A DNA stretch of 34,062 nt from Vibrio sp. S17_S38 (GTDB lineage Bacteria > Pseudomonadota > Gammaproteobacteria > Enterobacterales > Vibrionaceae): contig NZ_JAAUWW010000024.1 of assembly GCF_014694375.1 (NCBI RefSeq), forward strand, positions 1 through 34,062, in the 5' to 3' direction. The position numbers and the translations under genes were made by a program. The stretch's first letter is position 1. The number at the start of each line of letters is the position of its first letter. Below are positions 1 through 8,842 of this stretch, one piece after another. The notes beneath the pieces were generated by a model. The model made no database searches. It worked only from the letters and a program-made list of their open reading frames with translations, and had not been told where the DNA came from.

Positions 1-8
1 TTAAACAT

Positions 9-140
9 CGTCATTCCGTACAAGGAGCAAAGCGACTGGGGATACGGAATCTCCCACAGCCTGTTGAGTGCCAATTATAATGAGTAACATGCGGTAGGAG
101 ATCTTGAACCCGTTCCTGCGTCGCTTTTCAGGATGACGGG
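9..140. repeat. Two-hairpin intergenic repeat-like element
   Basis: Two outer arms (9-57 and 94-138) are imperfect inverted repeats; both begin CGTCAT at the outside and end ATCTCC-AC at the inside. Each arm also folds on itself. Left: ATTCCGTA (13-20) pairs with TACGGAAT (43-50). Right: CCCGT (109-113) and CCTG (115-118) pair with CAGG (129-132) and ACGGG (136-140). The loops are complementary: AAAGCGAC (29-36) to GTCGCTTT (120-127). There is no coding potential. The shape suggests a short dispersed Vibrio-type repeat or a MITE-like element. I see no target-site duplication, and copy number cannot be judged from one window. Confidence 0.5.
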
Positions 141-223
141 ATTTATATCATGCCGCGAGAAGCGAAGACACGGCTCTCGAAAAACACAAAGCCAGTAACA
201 AGAAAAATAACCAAGGAATATGG

Positions 224-2251
224 ATGATAGACAACACCTTTACCACATTAAATGACATTCAAAACCTACAAGAAAGCGCCGAAGTCGAGTGCAAGCTTGC
301 GGGTGGCCGCGATGGTAAAGGTGCGCTGCCAAACGATATGTGGGAAACCTACAGTGCCTTTGCCAATACACGCGGCGGAGTCATCTTACTTGGCATCAAA
401 GAAAAGAAAGGCCGATTCAGCCTTGAAGGCATAGATAACCCTGCCCCATTAATTAAAAACATTTGGGATACGGTCAACAACCAAAATAAAGTCAGCGTTA
501 ATCTACTCAGTGAAAACGATGTAAAGATTGAAACCATTGAGGGCAAAGCACTCATTGTCATTCACGTACCCCGTGCGTCTCGTCAACATCGCCCTGTATT
601 CATCAATAAAAATCCTCATACTGGCACTTATATTCGCCGTTATGAAGTAGATCAGAAATGCCTTCCACCAGCCATAAATCAAATGATGGCAGAGCAAGAA
701 GAAATTCGTGATAACCGTTTGCTAGAAAATTTCACCATTGAAGATATCGATCTAGAAAGCTTACGTGTCTATCGTCAATTATTTGGTGATGCGAAACCAG
801 ACCATACCTTCTTAGAGTTACCAGATAATGAGTTCCTACGTGCGATTCGTTGTATCGGTATAGATCGCTCAACAGGCAAAGAATGGTTAACGCTAGCAGG
901 GCTAGTCATGTTTGGTCGTGGTAGTTCTATTTTGGATTTCTTGCCTTCTTTTGCATTAGATTACCAAGAAAAGAGCCCAACCTCTGAGCGCTGGATTGAC
1001 TGCATTTATACCGATGGTTCTTGGTCGGGCAATGCGTTTGATTTTTATCGTAAGGTATATCGCAAACTCACTGCCGATTTAAAAGTGCCATTTAACCTTA
1101 TTGGCGGTCAACGTATCGACCAAACCCCAGCCCATGAAGCGATTCGTGAAGCCTTAGTCAATACCATTGCTCACGCTGACTTTACTGCTGAAGGTAATAT
1201 TCTGATAGAAAAGCATCCCGACTTTATTGGTTTTCGCAATCAAGGTTTAATGCGAATTCCGGTACAAGAAGCCATTCGTGGTGGCAATAGCCAATGCCGT
1301 AATCCAGCCATTCATCAAATGTTCTTAAATATTGGTTTAAGCGAAAAAGCAGGATCAGGGATTCCGAATATCTACCGCAACAGTAAAAGGCAAAACTGGC
1401 AACAACCTAACCTGTATGAAAATGACGAACTTGGGCAAACCATACTTGAATTACGTATGGTCGATATCGTCTCTGAGGAAATGCAGCAAAAGCTCATCGC
1501 TCGATTTGGTGAACGTTTTAATCAGCTTAGTGACCTGAAACGCACCATTTTGATCACGGCTATGACCGAATCTTGGTTTAATCATGAACGTATCTGCGCG
1601 ATTACCTCTGAACATACCAGAGAAGTCACCTTGGCCTTAAGTCAACTGGTGGCAAGTGGATACTTAGACTCATCCGGTAAGCAAAAAGGCAAAACATATC
1701 ACCTCAAAGGTATTGAAGTTCCAACGCCAGACAACGATGCAGGAAAAAGTATCAAGTTTGTCACCACGCCAACCGAAGAACAGTTATCACTTTTCACAGG
1801 TAATGTGCCGGAGTTCAATCAAGAAGTGCCGGAGCTCGACAGCCAAAGTCCGGAGTTAGGCCGAAAAGTGCCGGAGCTCGATAACCAAAGTCCGGACCTC
1901 AATAGCAAAAGTCCGGACCTTGATAACCAAAGTCCGGACCTCGACAAACAGAACCAATTATTATGGCAACAACTTCAATCTGTCGTATCCCCAATTATTC
2001 AGTCTCAGGGAAGAAAACCAAAGGCGGAGATTGAACAAGCGATTATCACCCTTTGCAAAATAGCAGAACCAAGCTGTTTGAAGCTCGCGGACATCGCCAC
2101 ATTGTTAATGATGAAACCCGATACTTTAAGACGTAACTACTTAAGTAAAATGATAAAGGCTCAAAAGCTCTATCTGGCTTATCCAACCATTCCGAATCAC
2201 CCAGAACAAGGCTACACAACACAACAACATGTTGGCAGTAAGGAAGACTAA
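224..2251 (+). CDS. AlbA_2 (Schlafen-type) putative ATP-binding protein with 7-residue repeats
   Basis: A 675-residue protein of the AlbA_2 / RecG-like predicted regulator group (COG2865 type). Residues about 15-130 form the AlbA_2 domain, with E20, E22 and K24 and the FANTRGG segment at 46-52. Residues about 300-400 resemble the HATPase_c_4 domain: an EALVN...H motif at 309-317 and a glycine-rich GLSEKAGSGI at 371-380. Residues 528-576 are seven tandem 7-residue repeats (consensus SPELDNQ), and the tail (about 580-675) looks like a winged helix. The start has a good AAGGA site 5 nt upstream. hsdR begins 3 nt after the stop, so the two genes are probably co-transcribed and this protein probably works with, or regulates, the type I restriction system. 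Its biochemical role is inferred, not shown. Similar proteins are also annotated as transcriptional regulators. Confidence 0.85.
   Translation: MIDNTFTTLNDIQNLQESAEVECKLAGGRDGKGALPNDMWETYSAFANTRGGVILLGIKEKKGRFSLEGIDNPAPLIKNIWDTVNNQNKVSVNLLSENDVKIETIEGKALIVIHVPRASRQHRPVFINKNPHTGTYIRRYEVDQKCLPPAINQMMAEQEEIRDNRLLENFTIEDIDLESLRVYRQLFGDAKPDHTFLELPDNEFLRAIRCIGIDRSTGKEWLTLAGLVMFGRGSSILDFLPSFALDYQEKSPTSERWIDCIYTDGSWSGNAFDFYRKVYRKLTADLKVPFNLIGGQRIDQTPAHEAIREALVNTIAHADFTAEGNILIEKHPDFIGFRNQGLMRIPVQEAIRGGNSQCRNPAIHQMFLNIGLSEKAGSGIPNIYRNSKRQNWQQPNLYENDELGQTILELRMVDIVSEEMQQKLIARFGERFNQLSDLKRTILITAMTESWFNHERICAITSEHTREVTLALSQLVASGYLDSSGKQKGKTYHLKGIEVPTPDNDAGKSIKFVTTPTEEQLSLFTGNVPEFNQEVPELDSQSPELGRKVPELDNQSPDLNSKSPDLDNQSPDLDKQNQLLWQQLQSVVSPIIQSQGRKPKAEIEQAIITLCKIAEPSCLKLADIATLLMMKPDTLRRNYLSKMIKAQKLYLAYPTIPNHPEQGYTTQQHVGSKED
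1805..1951 (+). repeat. Seven in-frame 21-bp repeats inside the AlbA_2 gene
   Basis: Seven consecutive 21-bp units encode (S/V)PE/D-(L/F)-x-x-x, seven residues each: VPEFNQE, VPELDSQ, SPELGRK, VPELDNQ, SPDLNSK, SPDLDNQ, SPDLDKQ. The core AGTCCGGA or GTGCCGGA recurs every 21 bp. The array links the ATP-binding region to the C-terminal winged-helix-like tail and is predicted to be a flexible or elongated spacer. The last units are the most alike in DNA, which suggests recent duplication. Confidence 0.95.
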
Positions 2252-2254
2252 AAC

Positions 2255-5155
2255 ATGGCATATCAAAGCGAACAACAACTTGAAAATGATTTTATTGCTC
2301 AGTTAGCCAAGCAAGGCTTTGAGCGTGTTGTGTTGCCCGATAACGCTGCCCTTGAAGCTAACTTAAAAACTCAGCTTGAACGAGTGAATGATTGCCAACT
2401 GTCTAACAGTGAATTTCGCCAAGTGCTCGGCAAGCTGGAAAAAGGCAACATATTCACTAAAGCCAAAACCTTACGTGACCGCCTTGATGTCACGCTTGAT
2501 AACGGCGATTCCAAGCATTTAACCTTGTTGTTCGAAAAGCCAGAACACAACCATTTTCAAGTCGCCAATCAAATCACGGTAAAAGGTATTTATACCAACC
2601 GTTATGATGTGACCATTTTAGTCAATGGCTTACCGCTCATCCAAGTCGAACTTAAACGCCGTGGCATTGAACTTAAGGAAGCCTTTAATCAAGTTAAGCG
2701 CTATCAAAAGCACTCCTTTAATGCCAATCATGGCCTGTTTAATTACATTCAACTGTTCGTGATCTCAAATGGGGTGAATACTCAGTATTTCTCCAACAAT
2801 GCGGAAATGTCAGCCAAGCAAACTTTCGATTGGACAGATGAAGCTAATAAACGCCTAAGTAACTTGCATGACTTCACCAATACTTTCTTAACCCAAGCCC
2901 ATTTAAGCAAAATGCTCAACCAGTACATTGTGTTAAATGAAACCGGTAAGTTCTTGATGGTGCTACGTCCTTACCAGTTCTATGCGGTTGAGGCGATTAT
3001 TCACCGAGTAAAAACCACTCGCAACAATGGCTATATTTGGCATACCACAGGCTCAGGCAAAACCTTAACCTCGTTTAAAGCGGCGCAAATCATGACCTCG
3101 CTTGATGAGGTGGATAAAGTGGTGTTTGTGGTGGATAGAAAAGATCTCGATTATCAAACCGCATTGGAATTTAACGCCTTTAGTAAAGGTAGTGTGGATT
3201 CAACCGACAACACCAGCATGCTATTCCACCAACTCACCGATAAACCGATCAAAGGCCGTGAGGAGAATACCAACCGCAACACTAAGCTGGTGGTTACAAC
3301 GCTACAAAAGCTTAATAACGTGGTCACTAAGCCTCGCTACCTCAAAGAAATGGCGGCGCTGCAAGAGCAACGTATTGTGTTTATTTTTGATGAGTGCCAT
3401 CGCAGTCAGTTTGGCGACACCCATCAAAACATTGTGAGTTTCTTTAAAAGAGCTCAACTGTTTGGCTTTACTGGTACACCTATTTTTGCCGATAACGCCG
3501 TCGCTAAGAAGTCAGTCAAGAAAACCACTAAAGACCTATTTGATGAACGCTTACACGCTTATGTGATTGTCGATGCGATTCGCGATCAAAACGTACTTAA
3601 GTTTGCAATTGAATACGTCGGTCGTTACCAATACAAGAATGGCTCAAACAATAACCTTGATATTGAAGTTGAAGATATCGACCGTAAAGAGCTACTAACC
3701 TCTCCTGCTCGTTTAGAAAAAATTGTTGATTACATCATTGCCCATCATAAGCGTAAGACTCATAGCCGTGACTATAACGCTATGTTTTGTGTATCCGGCG
3801 TGCCTGAGCTAATTCAGTATTATGAGTTGTTTGCCAAGAAGAAAGCCGAAGGTAAGCATAATCTAAAAATTGCCACCATCTTTAGCTATGATGCCAATGA
3901 AGAAGAAGAGTACGGAGTCAATGAAGAAGCCGATGATACTCATACTATTGAGATCAAAGAAGCCTCGGCTAAATACCTCAATCAAGGCCAAGCGGTAAAA
4001 CTGCATAGCCGAGATAAGCTAGAAACCTTTATGGCGGATTACAATCGCATGTTTGGTAGCAGCTATACCACCAAAGACAGCGATTCATTTTACGATTACT
4101 ACAAGAACCTCGCCAAGCGCGTTAAGAATAAAGAAATCGATATTCTGCTGGTGGTGAACATGTTCTTAACCGGTTTTGATGCGCCGAAACTCAACACCTT
4201 ATATGTTGATAAGAATTTAAAGCATCATGGCTTAATACAGGCATTCTCGCGTACTAACCGCCTACTAGATGAAACGAAATCTCACGGTAATATCATCGCC
4301 TTCCGTAACCTTAAGAAAGCGGCAGACGAAGCTTTTATCATGTTCTCTAATAAGCAACCGAAGGAGTTTATCGAAACGCCTCCGTTTGATGAGCTTATAG
4401 CCGATTTCAATGAAGCCTACCAAGCTTTACTTGTCATTACGCCTACGGTGGAGGCTGTCGATACCTTGCCTGACGAAGACGCACAAAAGCTGTTTGTATT
4501 GCAGTTCCGTCGCTTAATGCAACTTAAAAACATGCTTGGTAACTTTGCTGACTTCGATATGGATTCCACTGCAATGAGTGAGCAAGAATTCCAAGACTTC
4601 ACCAGTAAATATGCCGACCTTAACCGTCAGATCAGAGAAACCACCAGCAAAGAGAAAGTATCGGTATTAGATGATGTCGATTTCGAACTGGATTTACTGC
4701 ACCGTGATGAAGTGAACGTCGCTTACATTCTTCACTTGTTACGTGATTTGCACGATGAAGACAGTGAGGAAGTGAAAACCAGCAAGCGTAATGTGATTGT
4801 CAACCTAATCAGTTCCGACCCAACGCTACTCAGCAAGAAAGCTCTGATTGAGAAGTTTATGGATGAGCACTTAAACGGTATTCCAGCAAACCAAAGTGTC
4901 GAAGAAGAATTCGAGTTCTTCTGGGAAAAGGAAAAGCGCTTAGCCATTGAAAAGCTAGCCGAAGAAGAAAACCTCAATAAAGACAAACTCGCGAACTTAG
5001 TGACTCGCTATGAAATGAGCGAAGAACTGCCACTACGTGATGACTTCGCCGACACCCTAGAAAGCAAACCGAGCATTCTACAGCGTAAGAAGATAGTCGG
5101 CCGATTAACCGAAAAATTTAAAGGCTTTGTCGATACGTTTATGGGTGGGGTTTAG
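2255..5155 (+). CDS. hsdR: Type I restriction enzyme R subunit (HsdR)
   Basis: A 966-residue motor and nuclease subunit of a type I restriction-modification complex. It cuts unmodified DNA after ATP-driven translocation, when bound to HsdM and HsdS. The N-terminal PD-(D/E)xK nuclease has D118, E132-x-K134 and the QxxxY motif at 146-150. The SF2 motor has Walker A GSGKT (266-270), DECH (379-382), GFTGTP (404-409), LTGFDAP (about 638-644) and QAFSRTNR (662-669). The C-terminal third is the helical region that contacts HsdM. All key residues are present and the length is normal, so it is probably active. It follows the AlbA_2 gene by 3 nt. hsdM and hsdS are not in the window and would be expected to the left of position 1 or elsewhere in the genome. 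Confidence 0.96.
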   Translation: MAYQSEQQLENDFIAQLAKQGFERVVLPDNAALEANLKTQLERVNDCQLSNSEFRQVLGKLEKGNIFTKAKTLRDRLDVTLDNGDSKHLTLLFEKPEHNHFQVANQITVKGIYTNRYDVTILVNGLPLIQVELKRRGIELKEAFNQVKRYQKHSFNANHGLFNYIQLFVISNGVNTQYFSNNAEMSAKQTFDWTDEANKRLSNLHDFTNTFLTQAHLSKMLNQYIVLNETGKFLMVLRPYQFYAVEAIIHRVKTTRNNGYIWHTTGSGKTLTSFKAAQIMTSLDEVDKVVFVVDRKDLDYQTALEFNAFSKGSVDSTDNTSMLFHQLTDKPIKGREENTNRNTKLVVTTLQKLNNVVTKPRYLKEMAALQEQRIVFIFDECHRSQFGDTHQNIVSFFKRAQLFGFTGTPIFADNAVAKKSVKKTTKDLFDERLHAYVIVDAIRDQNVLKFAIEYVGRYQYKNGSNNNLDIEVEDIDRKELLTSPARLEKIVDYIIAHHKRKTHSRDYNAMFCVSGVPELIQYYELFAKKKAEGKHNLKIATIFSYDANEEEEYGVNEEADDTHTIEIKEASAKYLNQGQAVKLHSRDKLETFMADYNRMFGSSYTTKDSDSFYDYYKNLAKRVKNKEIDILLVVNMFLTGFDAPKLNTLYVDKNLKHHGLIQAFSRTNRLLDETKSHGNIIAFRNLKKAADEAFIMFSNKQPKEFIETPPFDELIADFNEAYQALLVITPTVEAVDTLPDEDAQKLFVLQFRRLMQLKNMLGNFADFDMDSTAMSEQEFQDFTSKYADLNRQIRETTSKEKVSVLDDVDFELDLLHRDEVNVAYILHLLRDLHDEDSEEVKTSKRNVIVNLISSDPTLLSKKALIEKFMDEHLNGIPANQSVEEEFEFFWEKEKRLAIEKLAEEENLNKDKLANLVTRYEMSEELPLRDDFADTLESKPSILQRKKIVGRLTEKFKGFVDTFMGGV

Positions 5156-5229
5156 AGCCCAAACACTTAACAGCATCCTACTTTAACGTTATTCTTTGTC
5201 CGTTTTTATACATACTCAGGATTTAAACC

Positions 5230-5412
5230 ATGCCATTAAAATCTGTTTTCTTATTGTTCCTCACTCTCATTTTAGCGGCCTGTTCAAGTAAACAAGAGCA
5301 ACAACAAGTCAAAAATGAAGTGAAAGAAACGGCCACCGATATTGGTCATGCAACTCGTGATACTGCCAAAGAAACAGGGCACTTTTTCCGTGACTTATTC
5401 AAAGGAGAGTGA
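5230..5412 (+). CDS. Small predicted lipoprotein, function unknown
   Basis: A 60-residue protein with a signal peptide (hydrophobic residues about 5-17) and lipobox LAAC, so C18 would be lipidated and the mature peptide would be about 43 residues. The mature part is polar and alternates K/E with T/A, which suggests a single amphipathic helix; it ends DLFKGE. In size and layout it resembles entericidin-like small envelope lipoproteins, but I cannot name a family. An AGGA site lies 8 nt before the ATG. It is 74 bp downstream of hsdR and probably has its own promoter. A hairpin at 5466-5493 follows. Confidence 0.75.
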   Translation: MPLKSVFLLFLTLILAACSSKQEQQQVKNEVKETATDIGHATRDTAKETGHFFRDLFKGE

Positions 5413-5463
5413 AAGGCTACTCTCATCGACATTCAACTCAACAATCTAAACTTGATGATAAAA

Positions 5464-5495
5464 ACAAAAAGCCAAACGATTGCGCGAGCTTTTTA
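5464..5495 (+). terminator. Probable terminator after the lipoprotein gene, A/T-flanked on both sides
   Basis: AAAAAGC (5466-5472) pairs with GCTTTTT (5488-5494) around a 15-nt loop, about 54 bp after the lipoprotein stop. The A-run and T-run would let it act in either direction. The GC part of the stem is short, so it is moderate at best. The loop also holds a PurR-like palindrome, listed separately. Confidence 0.5.
5470..5485. promoter_or_regulatory. PurR-like operator candidate upstream of purH
   Basis: The 16-mer AGCCAAACGATTGCGC matches 9 of 11 fixed positions of the enterobacterial PurR consensus (read as ANGNAANCGNTTGCNT). Its centre is about 225 bp before the purH start, farther than usual for a purine operator, and it lies inside a terminator-like hairpin. 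It may therefore be a real operator or a chance match. Confidence 0.3.
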
Positions 5496-5703
5496 AAGAG
5501 AAGTTAGTTAGAATGTGCGCCATCAAATCTTGAGTTAGTGTAAAGATAAATAAAACCATCGTGACTATAGTAATGTCGCGAAAAGGTATTTACCAAAGTG
5601 GCCCAATTGGTTTCAATTAACCAGTCCGCATTAAAACCACAAGCATCACTTTGGCAAATATCTTTCTTTGTTTTAACTTCATGATTAAAGGAATATGGAA
5701 GCC

Positions 5704-7311
5704 ATGCAAAACGCTCGCCCAATTCGCCGCGCTCTAATTAGCGTATCCGATAAAACTGGTATTGTGGAATTCGCGCAATCATTGGTTCAACGTGATGTCG
5801 AAATTCTGTCAACTGGTGGTACGTTCAAGCTATTGCAAGATAGTGGTATCGCGGCAACTGAAGTCTCTGATTACACTGGTTTTCCTGAAATGATGGATGG
5901 CCGCGTAAAAACGCTACACCCGAAAGTTCACGGTGGTGTATTGGGCCGTCGTGGTACTGACGAAGCCATTATGGAAACTCACGGTATAAAACCTATCGAT
6001 ATCGTTGTAGTTAACCTTTATCCATTCGCTGAAACGGTGGCAAAAGAAGGTTGTACGTTGGCTGATGCGGTTGAAAACATCGATATCGGCGGACCAACAA
6101 TGGTTCGTTCTGCTGCTAAAAACCACAAAGATGTCACTATTGTGGTGAACGCGCACGATTATTCTCGCGTGATCGCTGAAATGGATGCCAATGATAAGTC
6201 TCTAACGCTAGAAACCCGTTTTGATTTAGCCATTGCAGCCTTTGAGCATACAGCTGCTTATGATGGCATGATTGCTAACTACTTCGGCACAATGGTTCCT
6301 AGCTACGGCGAGAACAAGGAAGGCGATGAGGAAAGTAAATTCCCGCGCACATTCAACCAACAGTTCGAGAAAAAACAAGACATGCGCTACGGTGAGAACA
6401 GCCACCAAGCTGCCGCGTTCTATGTTGAAGCCGCTTCATCAAAAGATCAGCCACAAGAAGCATCAGTTTCAACCGCACGTCAAATCCAAGGTAAAGCATT
6501 GTCTTACAACAACATCGCCGACACGGATTCTGCACTTGAGTGTGTAAAAGAATTCAATGAGCCAGCCTGTGTGATCGTAAAACATGCCAACCCATGTGGC
6601 GTTGCACTTGGTAAAGATATTCTTGAAGCTTACAACCGTGCTTATCAAACCGATCCAACATCCGCCTTTGGTGGCATTATTGCCTTTAACCAAGAATTAG
6701 ACGCCGCTACCGCGCAGGCGATTGTCGACCGTCAATTTGTGGAAGTGATTATCGCCCCATCAGTTTCAGCTGAAGCGATTAAAGTCGTGGAAGCGAAGAA
6801 AAACGTACGCTTACTAGAATGTGGCGAGTGGGCAAGCAAAACGACTGAGTTTGATATAAAACGCGTTAATGGTGGTTTGCTGGCTCAAGATCGCGACCAA
6901 GGCATGGTAACTCTCGATGACCTGAAAGTTGTGTCAAAACGTCAACCGACAGAAGAAGAACTAAAAGATGCCCTATTCTGCTGGAAAGTAGCGAAATACG
7001 TGAAATCAAACGCAATTGTTTATGCAAAAGGTGACATGACCATTGGGGTTGGCGCAGGCCAAATGAGCCGCGTTTACTCTGCTAAAATTGCCGGTATTAA
7101 AGCCGCAGATGAAGGCTTAGTGGTTGAAGGTTGTGTGATGGCATCCGATGCATTCTTCCCATTCCGCGATGGTATTGACGCTGCCGCAGAAGCAGGAATT
7201 AAATGTGTTATTCAACCAGGTGGTTCGATGCGTGATGATGAAGTGATTGCTGCTGCCGATGAACATGGCATGGCGATGATCTTTACTGGGATGCGTCATT
7301 TCCGCCATTAA
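5704..7311 (+). CDS. purH: Bifunctional AICAR transformylase / IMP cyclohydrolase
   Basis: Catalyses the last two steps of de novo IMP synthesis: formylation of AICAR with 10-formyl-THF, then ring closure to IMP. The N-terminal IMP cyclohydrolase domain covers about 1-200 ([14 protein letters not shown] loop near 60). The transformylase domain follows, with the catalytic KHANPCG segment at residues 293-299. The protein ends MRHFRH, as in the E. coli protein. The frame is open from ATG 5695 (538 residues), three codons earlier, and that ATG has the better-spaced AGGA. Homologues begin [19 protein letters not shown], which favours 5704 (535 residues), but either start is possible. purD follows after 117 bp with no terminator between, so a purHD operon is likely. 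Confidence 0.97.
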   Translation: MQNARPIRRALISVSDKTGIVEFAQSLVQRDVEILSTGGTFKLLQDSGIAATEVSDYTGFPEMMDGRVKTLHPKVHGGVLGRRGTDEAIMETHGIKPIDIVVVNLYPFAETVAKEGCTLADAVENIDIGGPTMVRSAAKNHKDVTIVVNAHDYSRVIAEMDANDKSLTLETRFDLAIAAFEHTAAYDGMIANYFGTMVPSYGENKEGDEESKFPRTFNQQFEKKQDMRYGENSHQAAAFYVEAASSKDQPQEASVSTARQIQGKALSYNNIADTDSALECVKEFNEPACVIVKHANPCGVALGKDILEAYNRAYQTDPTSAFGGIIAFNQELDAATAQAIVDRQFVEVIIAPSVSAEAIKVVEAKKNVRLLECGEWASKTTEFDIKRVNGGLLAQDRDQGMVTLDDLKVVSKRQPTEEELKDALFCWKVAKYVKSNAIVYAKGDMTIGVGAGQMSRVYSAKIAGIKAADEGLVVEGCVMASDAFFPFRDGIDAAAEAGIKCVIQPGGSMRDDEVIAAADEHGMAMIFTGMRHFRH

Positions 7312-7428
7312 TTTTTTCTTTATAATTGGGGCGGTAACTGCGTTTAACTGCCCTCACTTAGGCTCATATACGGAATGACAGCTCCAAAATAGCTCTAAAT
7401 AAAACTTAATTTAAGGGATACCTTACTT

Positions 7429-8724
7429 ATGCAAATTCTGATTATCGGTGCCGGTGGCCGCGAACATGCACTTGGCTGGAAAGCGGCGCAAAACCCTGAA
7501 GTCACAAAAGTATTTATTGCACCAGGTAACGCAGGTACCGCGCTTGAACCAAAACTGGAAAACATCAACATTGGCGTTGAAGATATCGAAGGTTTGGTTG
7601 AGTTTGCACAAAACAACAGTATTGCACTGACTATTGTTGGCCCTGAGGCGCCATTAGTGATTGGCGTGGTGGATGCATTCCGTGCCGCTAAGTTACCTAT
7701 TTTTGGCCCAACAAAAGCGGCGGCACAGCTTGAAGGTTCGAAAGCATTCACAAAAGATTTCTTAGCCCGTCATCAAATCCCAACTGGGGATTATGCTAAC
7801 TTTACTGAGATCGAGCCTGCATTAGCTTATGTGCGCGAGAAAGGTGCACCGATTGTGGTCAAAGCCGATGGACTAGCAGCAGGTAAAGGCGTGATTGTGG
7901 CGATGACCCTACAAGAAGCCGAAGATGCGATTCAAGACATGCTGGCAGGTAATGCCTTTGGTGAAGCAGGCAGTCGCGTCGTTATCGAAGAGTTTTTAGA
8001 TGGTGAAGAAGCCAGCTTTATCGTGATGGTAGATGGCTCAAGCGTATTACCAATGGCCACCAGCCAAGACCATAAACGTGTAGGCGATAAAGATACTGGT
8101 CCTAATACTGGCGGAATGGGTGCTTATTCACCTGCACCAGTCGTCACACCTGAAATCCATGAGCGTGTACTTGAAGAGGTCATTTATCCGACCGTTCGTG
8201 GTATGGATGCTGAAGGTTACCCTTACACGGGATTCCTTTATGCAGGTTTGATGATCATGGCCGATGGCACGCCAAAAGTAATTGAATATAACTGCCGCTT
8301 TGGTGATCCTGAAACTCAGCCAATTATGATGCGTATGCAGTCAGATTTAGTGGATCTTTGTTTAATGGCGATTGATGAGAAACTAGATGAAGCCGAATCG
8401 CATTGGGATCCTCGCGCATCAATTGGGATTGTGCTCGCCGCTGGCGGTTATCCGGGCGATTATGCCAAAGGTGATGTGATTAACTTGCCAACAGGTGACG
8501 CAGTGGAAGGTGAAAAAATCTTCCATGCAGGTACCACCAATAATGAAGCCGGTGAAGTGGTAACCAATGGCGGACGTGTACTTTGTGCCACCGCATTAGG
8601 TAATACTGTACTAGAAGCGCAACAGCGTGCTTATGAGCTAACTAAAACCGTCAGCTGGAATGGTATGTTCCATCGCAACGATATTGGTTACCGCGCCATT
8701 GAGCGTGAAGAAAGTGCACAATAA
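7429..8724 (+). CDS. purD: Phosphoribosylamine-glycine ligase (GAR synthetase)
   Basis: A 431-residue ATP-grasp enzyme of purine synthesis that joins glycine to phosphoribosylamine using ATP. The N-terminal GAGGREHALGWK segment, GPEAPLVIGVVDAF near 70-83, the ATP-grasp VVKADGLAAGKG segment, and NTGGMGAYSPAP and EYNCRFGDPETQ farther on are all typical. Length is normal (E. coli 429). It is the second gene of the purHD pair and is followed by a strong terminator at 8776-8816. Confidence 0.98.
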   Translation: MQILIIGAGGREHALGWKAAQNPEVTKVFIAPGNAGTALEPKLENINIGVEDIEGLVEFAQNNSIALTIVGPEAPLVIGVVDAFRAAKLPIFGPTKAAAQLEGSKAFTKDFLARHQIPTGDYANFTEIEPALAYVREKGAPIVVKADGLAAGKGVIVAMTLQEAEDAIQDMLAGNAFGEAGSRVVIEEFLDGEEASFIVMVDGSSVLPMATSQDHKRVGDKDTGPNTGGMGAYSPAPVVTPEIHERVLEEVIYPTVRGMDAEGYPYTGFLYAGLMIMADGTPKVIEYNCRFGDPETQPIMMRMQSDLVDLCLMAIDEKLDEAESHWDPRASIGIVLAAGGYPGDYAKGDVINLPTGDAVEGEKIFHAGTTNNEAGEVVTNGGRVLCATALGNTVLEAQQRAYELTKTVSWNGMFHRNDIGYRAIEREESAQ

Positions 8725-8775
8725 AGGGAAATAATTCTCGAGATAAGATCGCTTAAGCAATAAGCTTAAAACGAA

Positions 8776-8816
8776 AGAAAGGCGCTGATGATTAACATTA
8801 GCGCCTTTCTTGTTTT
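8776..8816 (+). terminator. Rho-independent terminator of purD, probably also serving yjaH
   Basis: AGAAAGGCGCT (8776-8786) pairs with AGCGCCTTTCT (8800-8810). GATG/CATT inside extends the stem to 15 bp with an ATTAA loop. TGTTTTT follows on the plus strand. The A-rich left side would let it also serve yjaH, which ends at 8843 on the minus strand. Confidence 0.92.
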
Positions 8817-8842
8817 TAATAGCTGTTACATAAAACCATCGC

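Noticed and set aside
5504..5722. Minus-strand open frame of 72 codons upstream of and into purH
   Set aside because: It overlaps the start of purH and the purH leader, no family is recognisable, and no good ribosome-binding site is seen. It might be a decayed gene fragment but cannot be supported.
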